A stretch of DNA of 64,000 bases, taken from assembly GCA_035570275.1 (NCBI GenBank), contig DATMNI010000233.1, forward strand, positions 19,330 through 83,329, in the 5' to 3' direction. The first letter of the stretch is position 1, and every line of letters begins with the position of its first letter. Below, in pieces: positions 9,467-16,702 of this stretch. The DNA comes from DATMNI01 sp035570275. Lineage in GTDB: Bacteria > Acidobacteriota > Terriglobia > Bryobacterales > Bryobacteraceae. The position numbers and the translations under genes are program-made. The notes under the pieces are model-generated. The model ran no database searches, was not told where the DNA came from, and was given only the letters and a program-made list of their open reading frames with translations.

Positions 9467-9729
9467 CCGGTCGGGAGGGAACCGCCCGCCGCCACGCTCC
9501 ACCACAATCCCTCCAATGTTGACTGCCTCAATGGCGGCACTCCCCATTCCCCCTCCGGTGTTACCCCAATTTCATCCCATTTCGTGATTCGCTTTCGTCC
9601 ACACCCGCACATACTGAAATTGAGCCAGCGCCCGAGGCTAAGTCGGGGGGCGATCTAAGAGTCGAATTACCACAGCTTCAACTCATAACACTGGCGAGGC
9701 TAATCCCTGAAGAAACGAGTCACACAACA
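9467..9729. other. Intergenic region before the LPXTG protein gene
   Basis: This 263-bp stretch shows no gene I can support and no clear hairpin. The AT-richer part, about 9660-9729, probably holds the promoter of the gene at 9730. It lacks the four-block arrangement. Confidence 0.4.
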
Positions 9730-10443
9730 ATGAAAATCAACTTACGTGCATGGTGTTTGGGCGCCGCCCTGGTGCTTATGGGTTCCACGGTCATTCCGGC
9801 GCGGGCCGATCAATGGAACAAAGAGACGCGTCTGGAAATCAACCAGCCGCTGGAAATTCCGGGCAAGGTTCTGACGCCCGGGACTTACATATTTAAGCTC
9901 GCCGATAGTCAGAGCGACCGGAATATCGTCCAGGTCTGGTCGGTCGACGCCGGTGGCCGCCGGAAGTTCGTCACCACCGTTTTCGCGGTCTCCGACTACG
10001 ACATGGAAACGCCGGACAAAACGATCATCCGGCTTGAAGAGCGCCCGTCGGGTAGTGCCCAGGCGATCCACAGTTGGTTCTATCCGGGCGAAAACACGGG
10101 CTGGCAGTTCGTCTATCCGAAGTCCGAAAGCTTCCAGCTAGCCGCGGACCGCGCTGCCGCCGAGCCGCCCGCGCCCGTCGCCGCCGCGCCGGTTCTCCCG
10201 GACCCGCCGGTCGAAACCCTGGTCCAGGAGCCCCCCGCGGAACCCACGCTCGTGGAGTCAGCCGTAGTCGAAGAGGAAGCGCCGGTCCTCATTCCCGGCG
10301 AGACTTCGGATCCGGATAATGACCTCGATTCCACGCTCCCCGAAACCGCCGGCCACTCGATCACCGAACTGGCTGCCGGCATCGCCACGCTGGGACTTGG
10401 ACTGCTGACCGTCTTAGCCGGCCGCCGCCGTGCGGAGGCCTGA
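9730..10443 (+). CDS. Surface protein with C-terminal LPXTG-like sorting signal
   Basis: 237 residues. A signal peptide (about 1-26, ending IPARA) is followed by a compact domain (about 27-135: LEIPGKVLTPGTYIFKLADS to WQFVYPK) often seen in acidobacterial hypothetical proteins. Then come a Pro/Glu/Ala-rich linker (about 145-200) and a canonical sorting signal: LPETA at 203-207, a hydrophobic helix, and a final RRR. The layout is that of a substrate for cleavage between Thr and the next residue by a sortase, and a sortase gene follows within about 13 bases. LPXTG anchoring is classic for Gram-positive walls; in a diderm acidobacterium the attachment target is unknown. The folded domain's function is not known to me. 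Confidence 0.88.
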   Translation: MKINLRAWCLGAALVLMGSTVIPARADQWNKETRLEINQPLEIPGKVLTPGTYIFKLADSQSDRNIVQVWSVDAGGRRKFVTTVFAVSDYDMETPDKTIIRLEERPSGSAQAIHSWFYPGENTGWQFVYPKSESFQLAADRAAAEPPAPVAAAPVLPDPPVETLVQEPPAEPTLVESAVVEEEAPVLIPGETSDPDNDLDSTLPETAGHSITELAAGIATLGLGLLTVLAGRRRAEA

Positions 10444-10456
10444 ACCGCGGCCGTCC

Positions 10457-11011
10457 ATGCCATCAAAGAGCGTCTTATTCTGGCTGGGCAGCGTCCTGAT
10501 TCTCGTGGGCGCTGCCCTGCTGGCCGTCTATGGCGGCAACGTGTACCGCTCCGCCGAGGCGCAGAAGGCCGCGAAACAGCAGCTGAATTCGCCCCAGGCG
10601 ATTCCGCCGGCCGTTCGTCGTGGCGATGTGCTCGGCGAGCTCTCGATCCCTCGCCTCCATCTCTCCGTCATGGTCTTCGAAGGCGATGACGAGGGTATCC
10701 TGAAGATCGGCGCCGGCCACATTCCCGGCACCGCGCTCACGCCCGGCGAAGGCAACATCGGCATCGCCGCGCATCGCGATACCTTCTTCCATCCGCTGCG
10801 CCTCATTCATCCGCGCGACCAGATCGCGCTGCGAACCCCCGCCGGCACGTCGCGCTTCGCCGTAACCACTACCGAAATCGTGCCGCCCTCGCGCACCCAA
10901 GTTCTGGCCCCGTCGCCCGGCCGCGACCTGACCCTCGTGACTTGCTACCCCTTCATCTACATCGGCCACGCCCCGAAGCGCTTCATAATCCACGCCCAAA
11001 AAATCCCCTGA
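10457..11011 (+). CDS. Sortase (probably class D)
   Basis: 184 residues: an N-terminal membrane anchor (about 6-26), a linker, then the sortase beta-barrel. The catalytic triad is visible: His106 in IAAHRDTF, Cys163 in TLVTCYPF and Arg175 in KRFIIHA. It should cleave the LPXTG-type signal of the protein encoded immediately upstream and transfer it to an amine nucleophile, acting in the periplasm from the inner membrane. The ATG at 10457 starts the protein just before its membrane segment. A GTG at 10430, overlapping the upstream gene, is possible; GGAGG lies at 10433, rather far from the ATG. The two genes form a self-contained substrate-enzyme pair. The class is judged by size and motif, not by a tree. 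Confidence 0.88.
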   Translation: MPSKSVLFWLGSVLILVGAALLAVYGGNVYRSAEAQKAAKQQLNSPQAIPPAVRRGDVLGELSIPRLHLSVMVFEGDDEGILKIGAGHIPGTALTPGEGNIGIAAHRDTFFHPLRLIHPRDQIALRTPAGTSRFAVTTTEIVPPSRTQVLAPSPGRDLTLVTCYPFIYIGHAPKRFIIHAQKIP

Positions 11012-11030
11012 CCCCGTCCCTACCGCAAGC

Positions 11031-11119
11031 GAGGTATCGCCCCATCCGCCTCCACGGTTAATCGAAAACGCCTCAATATCGTGATGAGGTTTGCCGCGTA
11101 ATGGCTCATATTCAAATCA
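11031..11119 (+). promoter_or_regulatory. Four-block promoter, copy B (leaderless type)
   Basis: GAGGTATC at 11031, GGTTAATCGAAAAC at 11056, TCGTGATG at 11079, CATATT at 11107 and ATG at 11119. Boxes 1-3 and the -10 are identical to copy A and the spacing is the same (25, 23, 28, 12). It lies directly after the sortase gene and drives a small ORF. Confidence 0.8.
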
Positions 11120-11379
11120 TGAGTTGCTCGACAAATTCCCTCGGACCATGGATCGGCATGGAGCACTACCGGTTCCACTGTGCGGAGCAGTGGCCGGATG
11201 GTCCCCATAGGGACGCAGTGCTCGCAGCCATTTATTCCACATTGCAGCGCCTCGAAGCGGCCGCAGCGGACGTACCGGCGGCCTGCATGGTCTGTGCGCG
11301 CCGGAAAACCCTCGCGCCCGTGATCATGTTCCCATCCAGGCCGAAGAGTTCCTCCGCCGCCCTCCCGTCGGCGGCATAA
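11119..11379 (+). CDS. Small hypothetical protein behind promoter copy B
   Basis: An 86-residue frame starting ATGAGT at the predicted +1 of copy B. The protein (MSCSTNSLGPWIGMEHYRF...) carries several Cys residues, including C.VCARR near residue 60, and a helix-like segment HRDAVLAAIYSTLQRLEAAA that looks protein-like. I recognise no family. An in-frame ATG at 11101 lies upstream of the -10 box and should not be used. The peroxidase gene follows behind its own promoter, so the two are not an obvious operon. Confidence 0.5.
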   Translation: MSCSTNSLGPWIGMEHYRFHCAEQWPDGPHRDAVLAAIYSTLQRLEAAAADVPAACMVCARRKTLAPVIMFPSRPKSSSAALPSAA

Positions 11380-11438
11380 GATCAAGATAAGGACGCCTGC
11401 TCGCCACTTCTCGTGACATGCACAGCCGTACCTCGAAC

Positions 11439-11527
11439 GTGTTACCCGCTGCTCCACCTCGCTGGTTAGCCGGCGAATCCCCATTGGCGGGATGATTCAA
11501 ATGGCGCAATCCCACATAGTAAAGACA
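11439..11527 (+). promoter_or_regulatory. Four-block promoter, copy F (leaderless type)
   Basis: A more diverged copy in register with A-C: GTGTTACC at 11439, GGTTAGCC at 11464, GCGGGATG at 11487, CATAGT at 11515 and ATG at 11527. Steps are 25, 23, 28 and 12. It aligns with copy A over 89 bases without a gap. The predicted +1 is the A of the start codon. Confidence 0.7.
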
Positions 11528-12468
11528 TGACCCCAACCAAGACCCATAGCAATCAACTTGCCGAAGAAGTTCTTCAGGTTTTTGACGATCTCAACGGGCC
11601 GCAGCCAGGCTTCCGGCCCGGGCACGCCAAAGGAATTCTCATCGCCGGAAGATTCACTCCGTCGCCCGCCGCGGCCTCGCTCACGCGCGCCCCGCATATC
11701 CAGCGCGCTTCCACCCCGGTGACCGTCCGCTTCTCCGATGCCACGGGAATCCCGGCGATACCCGACAACGCGCCCGAAGCCAGCCCGCGCGGCATGGCAG
11801 TCCGCTTTCACCTTGCCGAACACGTCCATACCGACATCATTTCGCACTCCGTGGATGGATTTCCCGTGCGAACTGCCGAGGAGTTCCTCGAGTTTCTGAC
11901 CGCCGCGCGTGACAGCGGTCCCAGCGTGGTGAGTCCGAAGCCCATCGAGGTCTTCCTCGGCGCGCATCCGGCGGCCCTGGCCTTCGTCCAGGCGCCCAAA
12001 CCGGCGCCGGCCAGCTTTACCGGCGAAACGTTCTACGCGGTGAACGCCTACCGCTTCACCAACCAAAAGGGGATCGGCCGTTACGGACGCTACCGGATCC
12101 GGCCCGAAGGCCCGAGCCGGTATCTCGATACCGAAGCCGCCGCGCGCCAGGCGCCGGATTTTCTGTTCGACGAAATCAAATCGGCTCTCGACAAAGGCCC
12201 GCGGAAGATGCGCATCGCGGTTCAGCTCGCGGAGAATGGCGACGTTACCGGCGACTCCACCGCTCACTGGCCCGCCGGCCGTCCCGAAGTGGACTTCGGT
12301 ACGGTAGAGCTGATAAGCGTTCTTCCCAATCAGGAGGCCGAACAGCGCCACATCATCTTCGATCCCATTCCGCGAGTCGATGGGATCGATCCGTCAGACG
12401 ACCCTCTGCTTGAGCCCCGGGCCGCCATCTATCTCATGAGCGGCCGCCGCCGGCGCACGGGGCGGTGA
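11527..12468 (+). CDS. Catalase-family heme peroxidase (SrpA-like)
   Basis: 313 residues, the usual size of the short catalase-related peroxidases and well below true catalases. Visible signatures are the distal His33 in RPGHAKGIL, the conserved RFSDATGIP and SPRGMAVRF segments, FYAVNAYRFTN, GRYRIRPEG, and the C-terminal DPSDDPLLEPR block. There is no N-terminal export signal, so the protein is probably cytoplasmic. It likely reduces peroxides with an organic donor using heme; catalase activity in this subfamily is often weak. It starts at the predicted +1 of promoter copy F and would be read from a leaderless mRNA. The DUF2934 gene starts three bases after its stop. Confidence 0.88.
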   Translation: MTPTKTHSNQLAEEVLQVFDDLNGPQPGFRPGHAKGILIAGRFTPSPAAASLTRAPHIQRASTPVTVRFSDATGIPAIPDNAPEASPRGMAVRFHLAEHVHTDIISHSVDGFPVRTAEEFLEFLTAARDSGPSVVSPKPIEVFLGAHPAALAFVQAPKPAPASFTGETFYAVNAYRFTNQKGIGRYGRYRIRPEGPSRYLDTEAAARQAPDFLFDEIKSALDKGPRKMRIAVQLAENGDVTGDSTAHWPAGRPEVDFGTVELISVLPNQEAEQRHIIFDPIPRVDGIDPSDDPLLEPRAAIYLMSGRRRRTGR

Positions 12469-12471
12469 GCC

Positions 12472-12747
12472 ATGGAGAACCACGCCATGCAGGAACTCGA
12501 CCTGGAAGAAGTGCGCACCAGAGCATATCTGTTTTGGGAGGAGCGCGGCCGTCCCGAGGGATCGGCCGATGAAGACTGGTTCCGCGCCGAGCAGAGCGTC
12601 CGCGACGAGCAGAGCGTCGGCGACGAGCAGAGCGTCCGCGCCGAGCAGAGCGTCCCCGACGATCGCGCGCGCCCCCAGCCGCCGGCGCTGCGCCGCAGGC
12701 CGTCCAGGCCCGCCGGGAAGGCCGCCGCGGCGCGGGCAGCCTCCTGA
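12472..12747 (+). CDS. DUF2934 protein with internal hexapeptide repeat
   Basis: 91 residues. The first half carries the DUF2934 signature (RTRAYLFWEERGRPEGSADEDWFRAE), a short domain of unknown role common in soil bacteria. The domain runs into four tandem hexapeptides of the form [AD]EQSV[RGP], encoded by an 18-bp tandem repeat, then a Pro/Arg/Ala-rich tail. The start at 12472 lies three bases after the peroxidase stop, so the two genes are probably cotranscribed; an in-frame ATG at 12487 is an alternative. The repeat may be recent slippage rather than a conserved element. Confidence 0.8.
   Translation: MENHAMQELDLEEVRTRAYLFWEERGRPEGSADEDWFRAEQSVRDEQSVGDEQSVRAEQSVPDDRARPQPPALRRRPSRPAGKAAAARAAS
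12586..12657 (+). repeat. 18-bp tandem repeat, four units, in frame
   Basis: Four contiguous 18-bp units at 12586, 12604, 12622 and 12640, each of the form GMCGAGCAGAGCGTCSSC. They differ at only three positions and keep the reading frame of the DUF2934 gene. Copy number could vary between strains. Confidence 0.95.
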
Positions 12748-12773
12748 GACCGCTCTCCGTCATCCCTCAAATG

Positions 12774-12837
12774 TGGTACTTGCGAAGTCCGCGCTGGGGT
12801 GATTCCGCGGCTGTTTCCTTCTGGTACTCTCCAGTTT
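12774..12837 (+). promoter_or_regulatory. Possible degenerate four-block promoter before regulator 12869 (copy J)
   Basis: TGGTACTTGCGAAG at 12774 (box 2-like), GGGTGATT at 12797 (box 3-like) and TACTCT at 12825 keep the 23- and 28-base steps, but box 1 is not recognisable. The predicted leader would be about 32 bases. This is weak evidence and depends on a proper matrix score. Confidence 0.3.
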
Positions 12838-12868
12838 GACGACGGAGTGCCGTCTTCCAAGGTGTGTG

Positions 12869-13510
12869 ATGGAACTCACAGATCGACAATCACCCGGCAT
12901 CAGAATCTTGAGCGTCGACGACCACCCGCTGCTGCGCGAGGGAATCGCCGCCATCATAAACAGCCAATCGGACATGACCCTCGCGGCCGTCGCCTCCACC
13001 GGCAAAGAGGCCATCCAGAGATTTCGCGAGCACCAGCCCGACGTCACCCTGATGGACCTCCGTCTCCCGGACGTGAGCGGAATCGAGGCGCTCATCGCCA
13101 TCCGCACGGAATTTCCAGAAGCCCGCGTCATCATGCTCACTACGTTCAACGGCGATGTCGACATCCAGCGCTCGATGAAGGCGGGCGCGCACGGATACCT
13201 GCTCAAGAACACGCCCCGCAAAGAGCTGCTCGATGCCATCCGCAAGGTCCACTCAGGCAAAAAGAGCGTGCCGCCGGAGGTAGCCGCTCAGCTCGCCGAG
13301 CATTTCAGCGCCGAGCGGCTCACGGACCGCGAAGTCGAGGTACTGCGGCAGCTCGCCGGCGGCAACCGGAATAAGGATATCGCCGGCAATCTGTTCATTT
13401 CCGAAGAGACCGTGAAGGTGCATGTCAGGCACATCATGGAAAAATTGGGCGCCATCGACCGCACGCAGGCGTTGGCGATTGCTGCGCGTCGCGGAATCAT
13501 CGTGATCTAG
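12869..13510 (+). CDS. NarL/FixJ-family response regulator
   Basis: 213 residues. The receiver (VDDHP; phosphoacceptor Asp in TLMDLRLPD; Thr in MLTTF; Lys in GYLLKN) and LuxR HTH (LTDREVEVL to VKVHVRHIMEKLG) are intact. The start is the ATG at 12869, with AAGG a few bases upstream; a longer frame from 12836 has no support. It heads an apparent operon with a TonB receptor (13524) and a propeller kinase (16703), which makes that kinase its likely partner and the receptor a likely target. It closely resembles the regulators at 794 and 23299. Confidence 0.93.
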   Translation: MELTDRQSPGIRILSVDDHPLLREGIAAIINSQSDMTLAAVASTGKEAIQRFREHQPDVTLMDLRLPDVSGIEALIAIRTEFPEARVIMLTTFNGDVDIQRSMKAGAHGYLLKNTPRKELLDAIRKVHSGKKSVPPEVAAQLAEHFSAERLTDREVEVLRQLAGGNRNKDIAGNLFISEETVKVHVRHIMEKLGAIDRTQALAIAARRGIIVI

Positions 13511-13523
13511 GGAGCCCGTGCTA

Positions 13524-16500
13524 ATGACCCATGCTATGAAACGTCTGCTTGTCTCCATCTTGCTTGCGTGCTGCGGATCCGTTACCGAAATGTCGCATGC
13601 ACAGGTCGCGGGCGGCAGCGTCTCCGGTGAGGTCACCGATCCGTCCGGCGCCGCCGTTCCGCGGGCGAAAGTGACCCTGCGGAGTCTTGCTACGCAGTCG
13701 GCACGCGCCCTCACCACCAATCTCGAAGGCTTTTACACCGCGGCGAACCTGGTGCCAGGCGACTATGAGGTCACCGTCTCCGCCGGCGGCTTCGAGACCC
13801 AGGTGGCGCGGCTGACCATGCAGATCGGCGCCGAACAGGAGCTGAACTTCGCCATGCGGCTCGGCTCCGTCGATCAGATGATGGAGGTCGCCGGACCGGC
13901 CAGCGGCATCGAGCTGGTGACCTCCGAGCTGGGCGCCGTGATAGGCCGCCAAACCATGCAGGAGCTGCCGCTGAACGGCCGAAGCTGGACCGACCTGGCG
14001 GCGCTGGAGCCAGGTACGGTGCCTATCGAAACGCAGCCCTCTTACACCGCCGGGAACAGCCGGGGCAATCGCGGCTTCGGCGCCCAGGTGGCCATCTCCG
14101 GCGCGCGCCCGCAGCAGAACAACTACCGGATCGACGGTATCAGCATCAACGATTTTTCCAACGGTGGGCCGGGAAGTGTGCTCGGAGGCAACCTCGGTGT
14201 GGAGGCGGTCCAGGAGTTCTCCATCTTAACGGGCAACTATTCCGCCGCGTATGGAAAAGCGTCGGGCGGAGTCGTCAACGCCACCACGCGCTCCGGCACC
14301 AACGGTTTTCACGGTTCGGCCTTCGACTTCCTGCGCAACAGCGCGCTGGATGCCCGCAACTTCTTCGACAAGACTTCTTCCCCGCCGCCGTTCCGCCGGA
14401 ATCAATTCGGGGGATCGGCTGGCGGACCTCTGGTCAAGGGCAAGACCTTCGTGTTCGCGGACTACGAAGGCATCCGCCAGTCCACCGGCGTGACCAACGT
14501 GGTGACCGTGCCTTCCGTGGCCGCGCGCGCCGGCTTGCTTTCCACGGGCAACGTGGCGGTGGATCCGGCCGTCAGGCGCTACCTGGCCTTTTTCCCGCTC
14601 CCCAACTCGGGGCTGCTGGGCAGCGGCGACACCGGCATCTTCTCATTCGTGGGCCAGCAAGTGGCCAACGAGGACTTCGTGACAACCCGGATTGACCACC
14701 AGCTTTCCGATCGCGACCGCCTGTTCGGGAGCTACCGCTTCGACGACGCACGGTTCGCCGCGCCCGATAGCTTGAATACCGAGCTGGTGGGCAGTTCCAC
14801 CCGCAACCAGACGGCGGCTGTGGAGGAGAGTCATCTGTTTGGACCGGCTGCCCTGAACTCGTTCCGCTTCGGCATCAACCGCGCGGTGGCATACAACAAC
14901 CAGAGCATTCAGGCGCTGATTCCCGAGGCCGCCGACGTGTCGCTCGGCGCCACTCCGGGCCGCACCGCGGCGAGCGTAGCGGCCCCCGGCCTGACCGCGT
15001 TCACCGGCGGCATCGGCGGCGCGGGCGCCTACTTCTACCACTACACGTCGATCCAGCTTTACGACGACTTCTTTCACACCCGCGGCCGCCACTCCTTCAA
15101 GTTCGGATTCGCCCTGGAGAGAATGCGCGACAACATCCAGGCCTTTGCCGCGCCGAACGGCCAATTCGTTTTCGGATCGCTCCCTGGCTTTCTCACCAAT
15201 CAACCGACCTCGTTTCAACTCGGCGCCGCGTCCTCGTCGACGCCGCGTGGCCTCCGCCAGACGCTCGCCGCCGGTTACGTTCAGGACGATTGGCGGCTCC
15301 GCCCGAACCTCACCGTGAACGTTGGATTGCGCTACGAGATGGCCACCGTTCCCACCGAGGTCAATGGCAAGCTTTCCGTGCTGCGCAACATGACGGATGC
15401 GGCTCCGCACTTGGGCAATCCTTATTTCGACAACCCGACGCGCCGAAACTTCGAAGCGCGCACCGGCCTTTCGTGGGACCCCTTCGGCGACGGCCGGACG
15501 GCGGTGCGCGCCGGCTTCGGAATCTATGACGTGCTGCCCCTGCCCTACGAATTCCAGTTGCTCTCGGCTCTGTCCGCGCCGTTTTACGCCATCGGCAGCG
15601 TGGCCAATCCGCCGGCCGGGAGTTTCCCGTCCGGCGCGGCGCAGGTCCTCGGGCCGTCCTCGGCGGTCGAGGCTTACATCGAGCCGCACCCCCATCGCGA
15701 TTACGTCATGCAGTGGACCTTCAACGTGCAGCGCAACCTCACGCGCGATCTCACTGTGACCGTAGCCTATGCAGGTTCGGGCGGCGTTCATCAGCCGTTC
15801 CGCACCGACGACGTCAACGTGGTGCTGCCGCAGAAGACGCCGGCCGGCTATCTCTGGCCGTCTCCCGCGGGCAGCGGCGCCGTCATCAACCCCCACGCCG
15901 GACAGATCCGGGGCTTGTTCTGGGATGATAACTCCTCTTACAACGCGCTCGAAATTCGCGCTGCGCAGCGATTTCACCGTGGCTTCCAGGTGCAAGGCTC
16001 GTTTACCTGGAGCAAGAGTATCGATGCCGGTTCGTCCACGCTGGTGGGCAATGCCTTCTCCAATTCGATCGCCGGCCTGCCCTGGTACGACCTGAAAGTC
16101 GGCCGCGGCGTCTCGGACTTCAACGTACCGCGCTCGGCCGTGATCAACGGAATCTGGGAGATGCCGTTCGCCAGATCGTCCCGCGGAATCACGCGTGCAT
16201 TCCTCGGTGGATGGCAACTCGGCGCGATTTTCAAGGTCATGGACGGCATCCCGTTCTCGCCGCAGATCGCCGGCGATCCGCTCGGCCAGAAGAGCAGCGC
16301 CACCATCGACTTCCCCAACCGCCTGGCCGCGCCAGGATGCGGCTCGGCGGTCAATCCCGGGAATCCGGTCCATTACATCCAGACGCAGTGCTTCGCGTTT
16401 CCCGCGCCCGCCAGCCTGCTCGGAGACTCCGGGCGCAATATTCTGAGCGGACCGGGGCTGGTGAATGCGGACCTCTCCCTGGTGAAGAACGTGCCCATCC

Positions 16501-16697
16501 GCCGCGTGTCGGAGCAATTCCGCGCGCAGTGGAGAGCCGAATTCTTCAACGCGCTCAATCGGCCCAATTTCCTTCCCCCGCTCAACAACCTGAAGCTGTT
16601 CGACGCCGCGGGCCGCCCCGTCACCAGCGCCGGGCTCCTCGACACGACCGCCACTCCGTCGCGCCAGATCCAGTTCGCCGTGAAGTTGATCTGGTGA
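13524..16697 (+). CDS. TonB-dependent receptor, Oar-like with carboxypeptidase-regulatory domain
   Basis: 1057 residues. The signal peptide ends near MSHAQ. It is followed by a carboxypeptidase-regulatory-like domain (GSVSGEVTDPSGAAVPRAKV), a plug (ELPLNGRSWTDLAALEPG; NATTRSGTNGFHGSAFDFLR), and a beta-barrel ending in the aromatic residue of QFAVKLIW. The start at 13524 has GGAG nine bases upstream; a GTG at 13518 and an ATG at 13536 are also in frame. It lies between a response regulator, whose stop is 13 bases upstream, and a sensor kinase that starts about five bases after its stop. This is a receptor locus with its own two-component control. The substrate is unknown. Confidence 0.92.
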   Translation: MTHAMKRLLVSILLACCGSVTEMSHAQVAGGSVSGEVTDPSGAAVPRAKVTLRSLATQSARALTTNLEGFYTAANLVPGDYEVTVSAGGFETQVARLTMQIGAEQELNFAMRLGSVDQMMEVAGPASGIELVTSELGAVIGRQTMQELPLNGRSWTDLAALEPGTVPIETQPSYTAGNSRGNRGFGAQVAISGARPQQNNYRIDGISINDFSNGGPGSVLGGNLGVEAVQEFSILTGNYSAAYGKASGGVVNATTRSGTNGFHGSAFDFLRNSALDARNFFDKTSSPPPFRRNQFGGSAGGPLVKGKTFVFADYEGIRQSTGVTNVVTVPSVAARAGLLSTGNVAVDPAVRRYLAFFPLPNSGLLGSGDTGIFSFVGQQVANEDFVTTRIDHQLSDRDRLFGSYRFDDARFAAPDSLNTELVGSSTRNQTAAVEESHLFGPAALNSFRFGINRAVAYNNQSIQALIPEAADVSLGATPGRTAASVAAPGLTAFTGGIGGAGAYFYHYTSIQLYDDFFHTRGRHSFKFGFALERMRDNIQAFAAPNGQFVFGSLPGFLTNQPTSFQLGAASSSTPRGLRQTLAAGYVQDDWRLRPNLTVNVGLRYEMATVPTEVNGKLSVLRNMTDAAPHLGNPYFDNPTRRNFEARTGLSWDPFGDGRTAVRAGFGIYDVLPLPYEFQLLSALSAPFYAIGSVANPPAGSFPSGAAQVLGPSSAVEAYIEPHPHRDYVMQWTFNVQRNLTRDLTVTVAYAGSGGVHQPFRTDDVNVVLPQKTPAGYLWPSPAGSGAVINPHAGQIRGLFWDDNSSYNALEIRAAQRFHRGFQVQGSFTWSKSIDAGSSTLVGNAFSNSIAGLPWYDLKVGRGVSDFNVPRSAVINGIWEMPFARSSRGITRAFLGGWQLGAIFKVMDGIPFSPQIAGDPLGQKSSATIDFPNRLAAPGCGSAVNPGNPVHYIQTQCFAFPAPASLLGDSGRNILSGPGLVNADLSLVKNVPIRRVSEQFRAQWRAEFFNALNRPNFLPPLNNLKLFDAAGRPVTSAGLLDTTATPSRQIQFAVKLIW

Positions 16698-16702
16698 CCG
16701 GA

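Noticed and set aside
9163..9612. Minus-strand frames opposite the small ORF at 9176
   Set aside because: They lack a credible start and run into the promoter region of the plus-strand ORF.
12586..12657. CRISPR-like array
   Set aside because: The units are contiguous and in frame within a gene.
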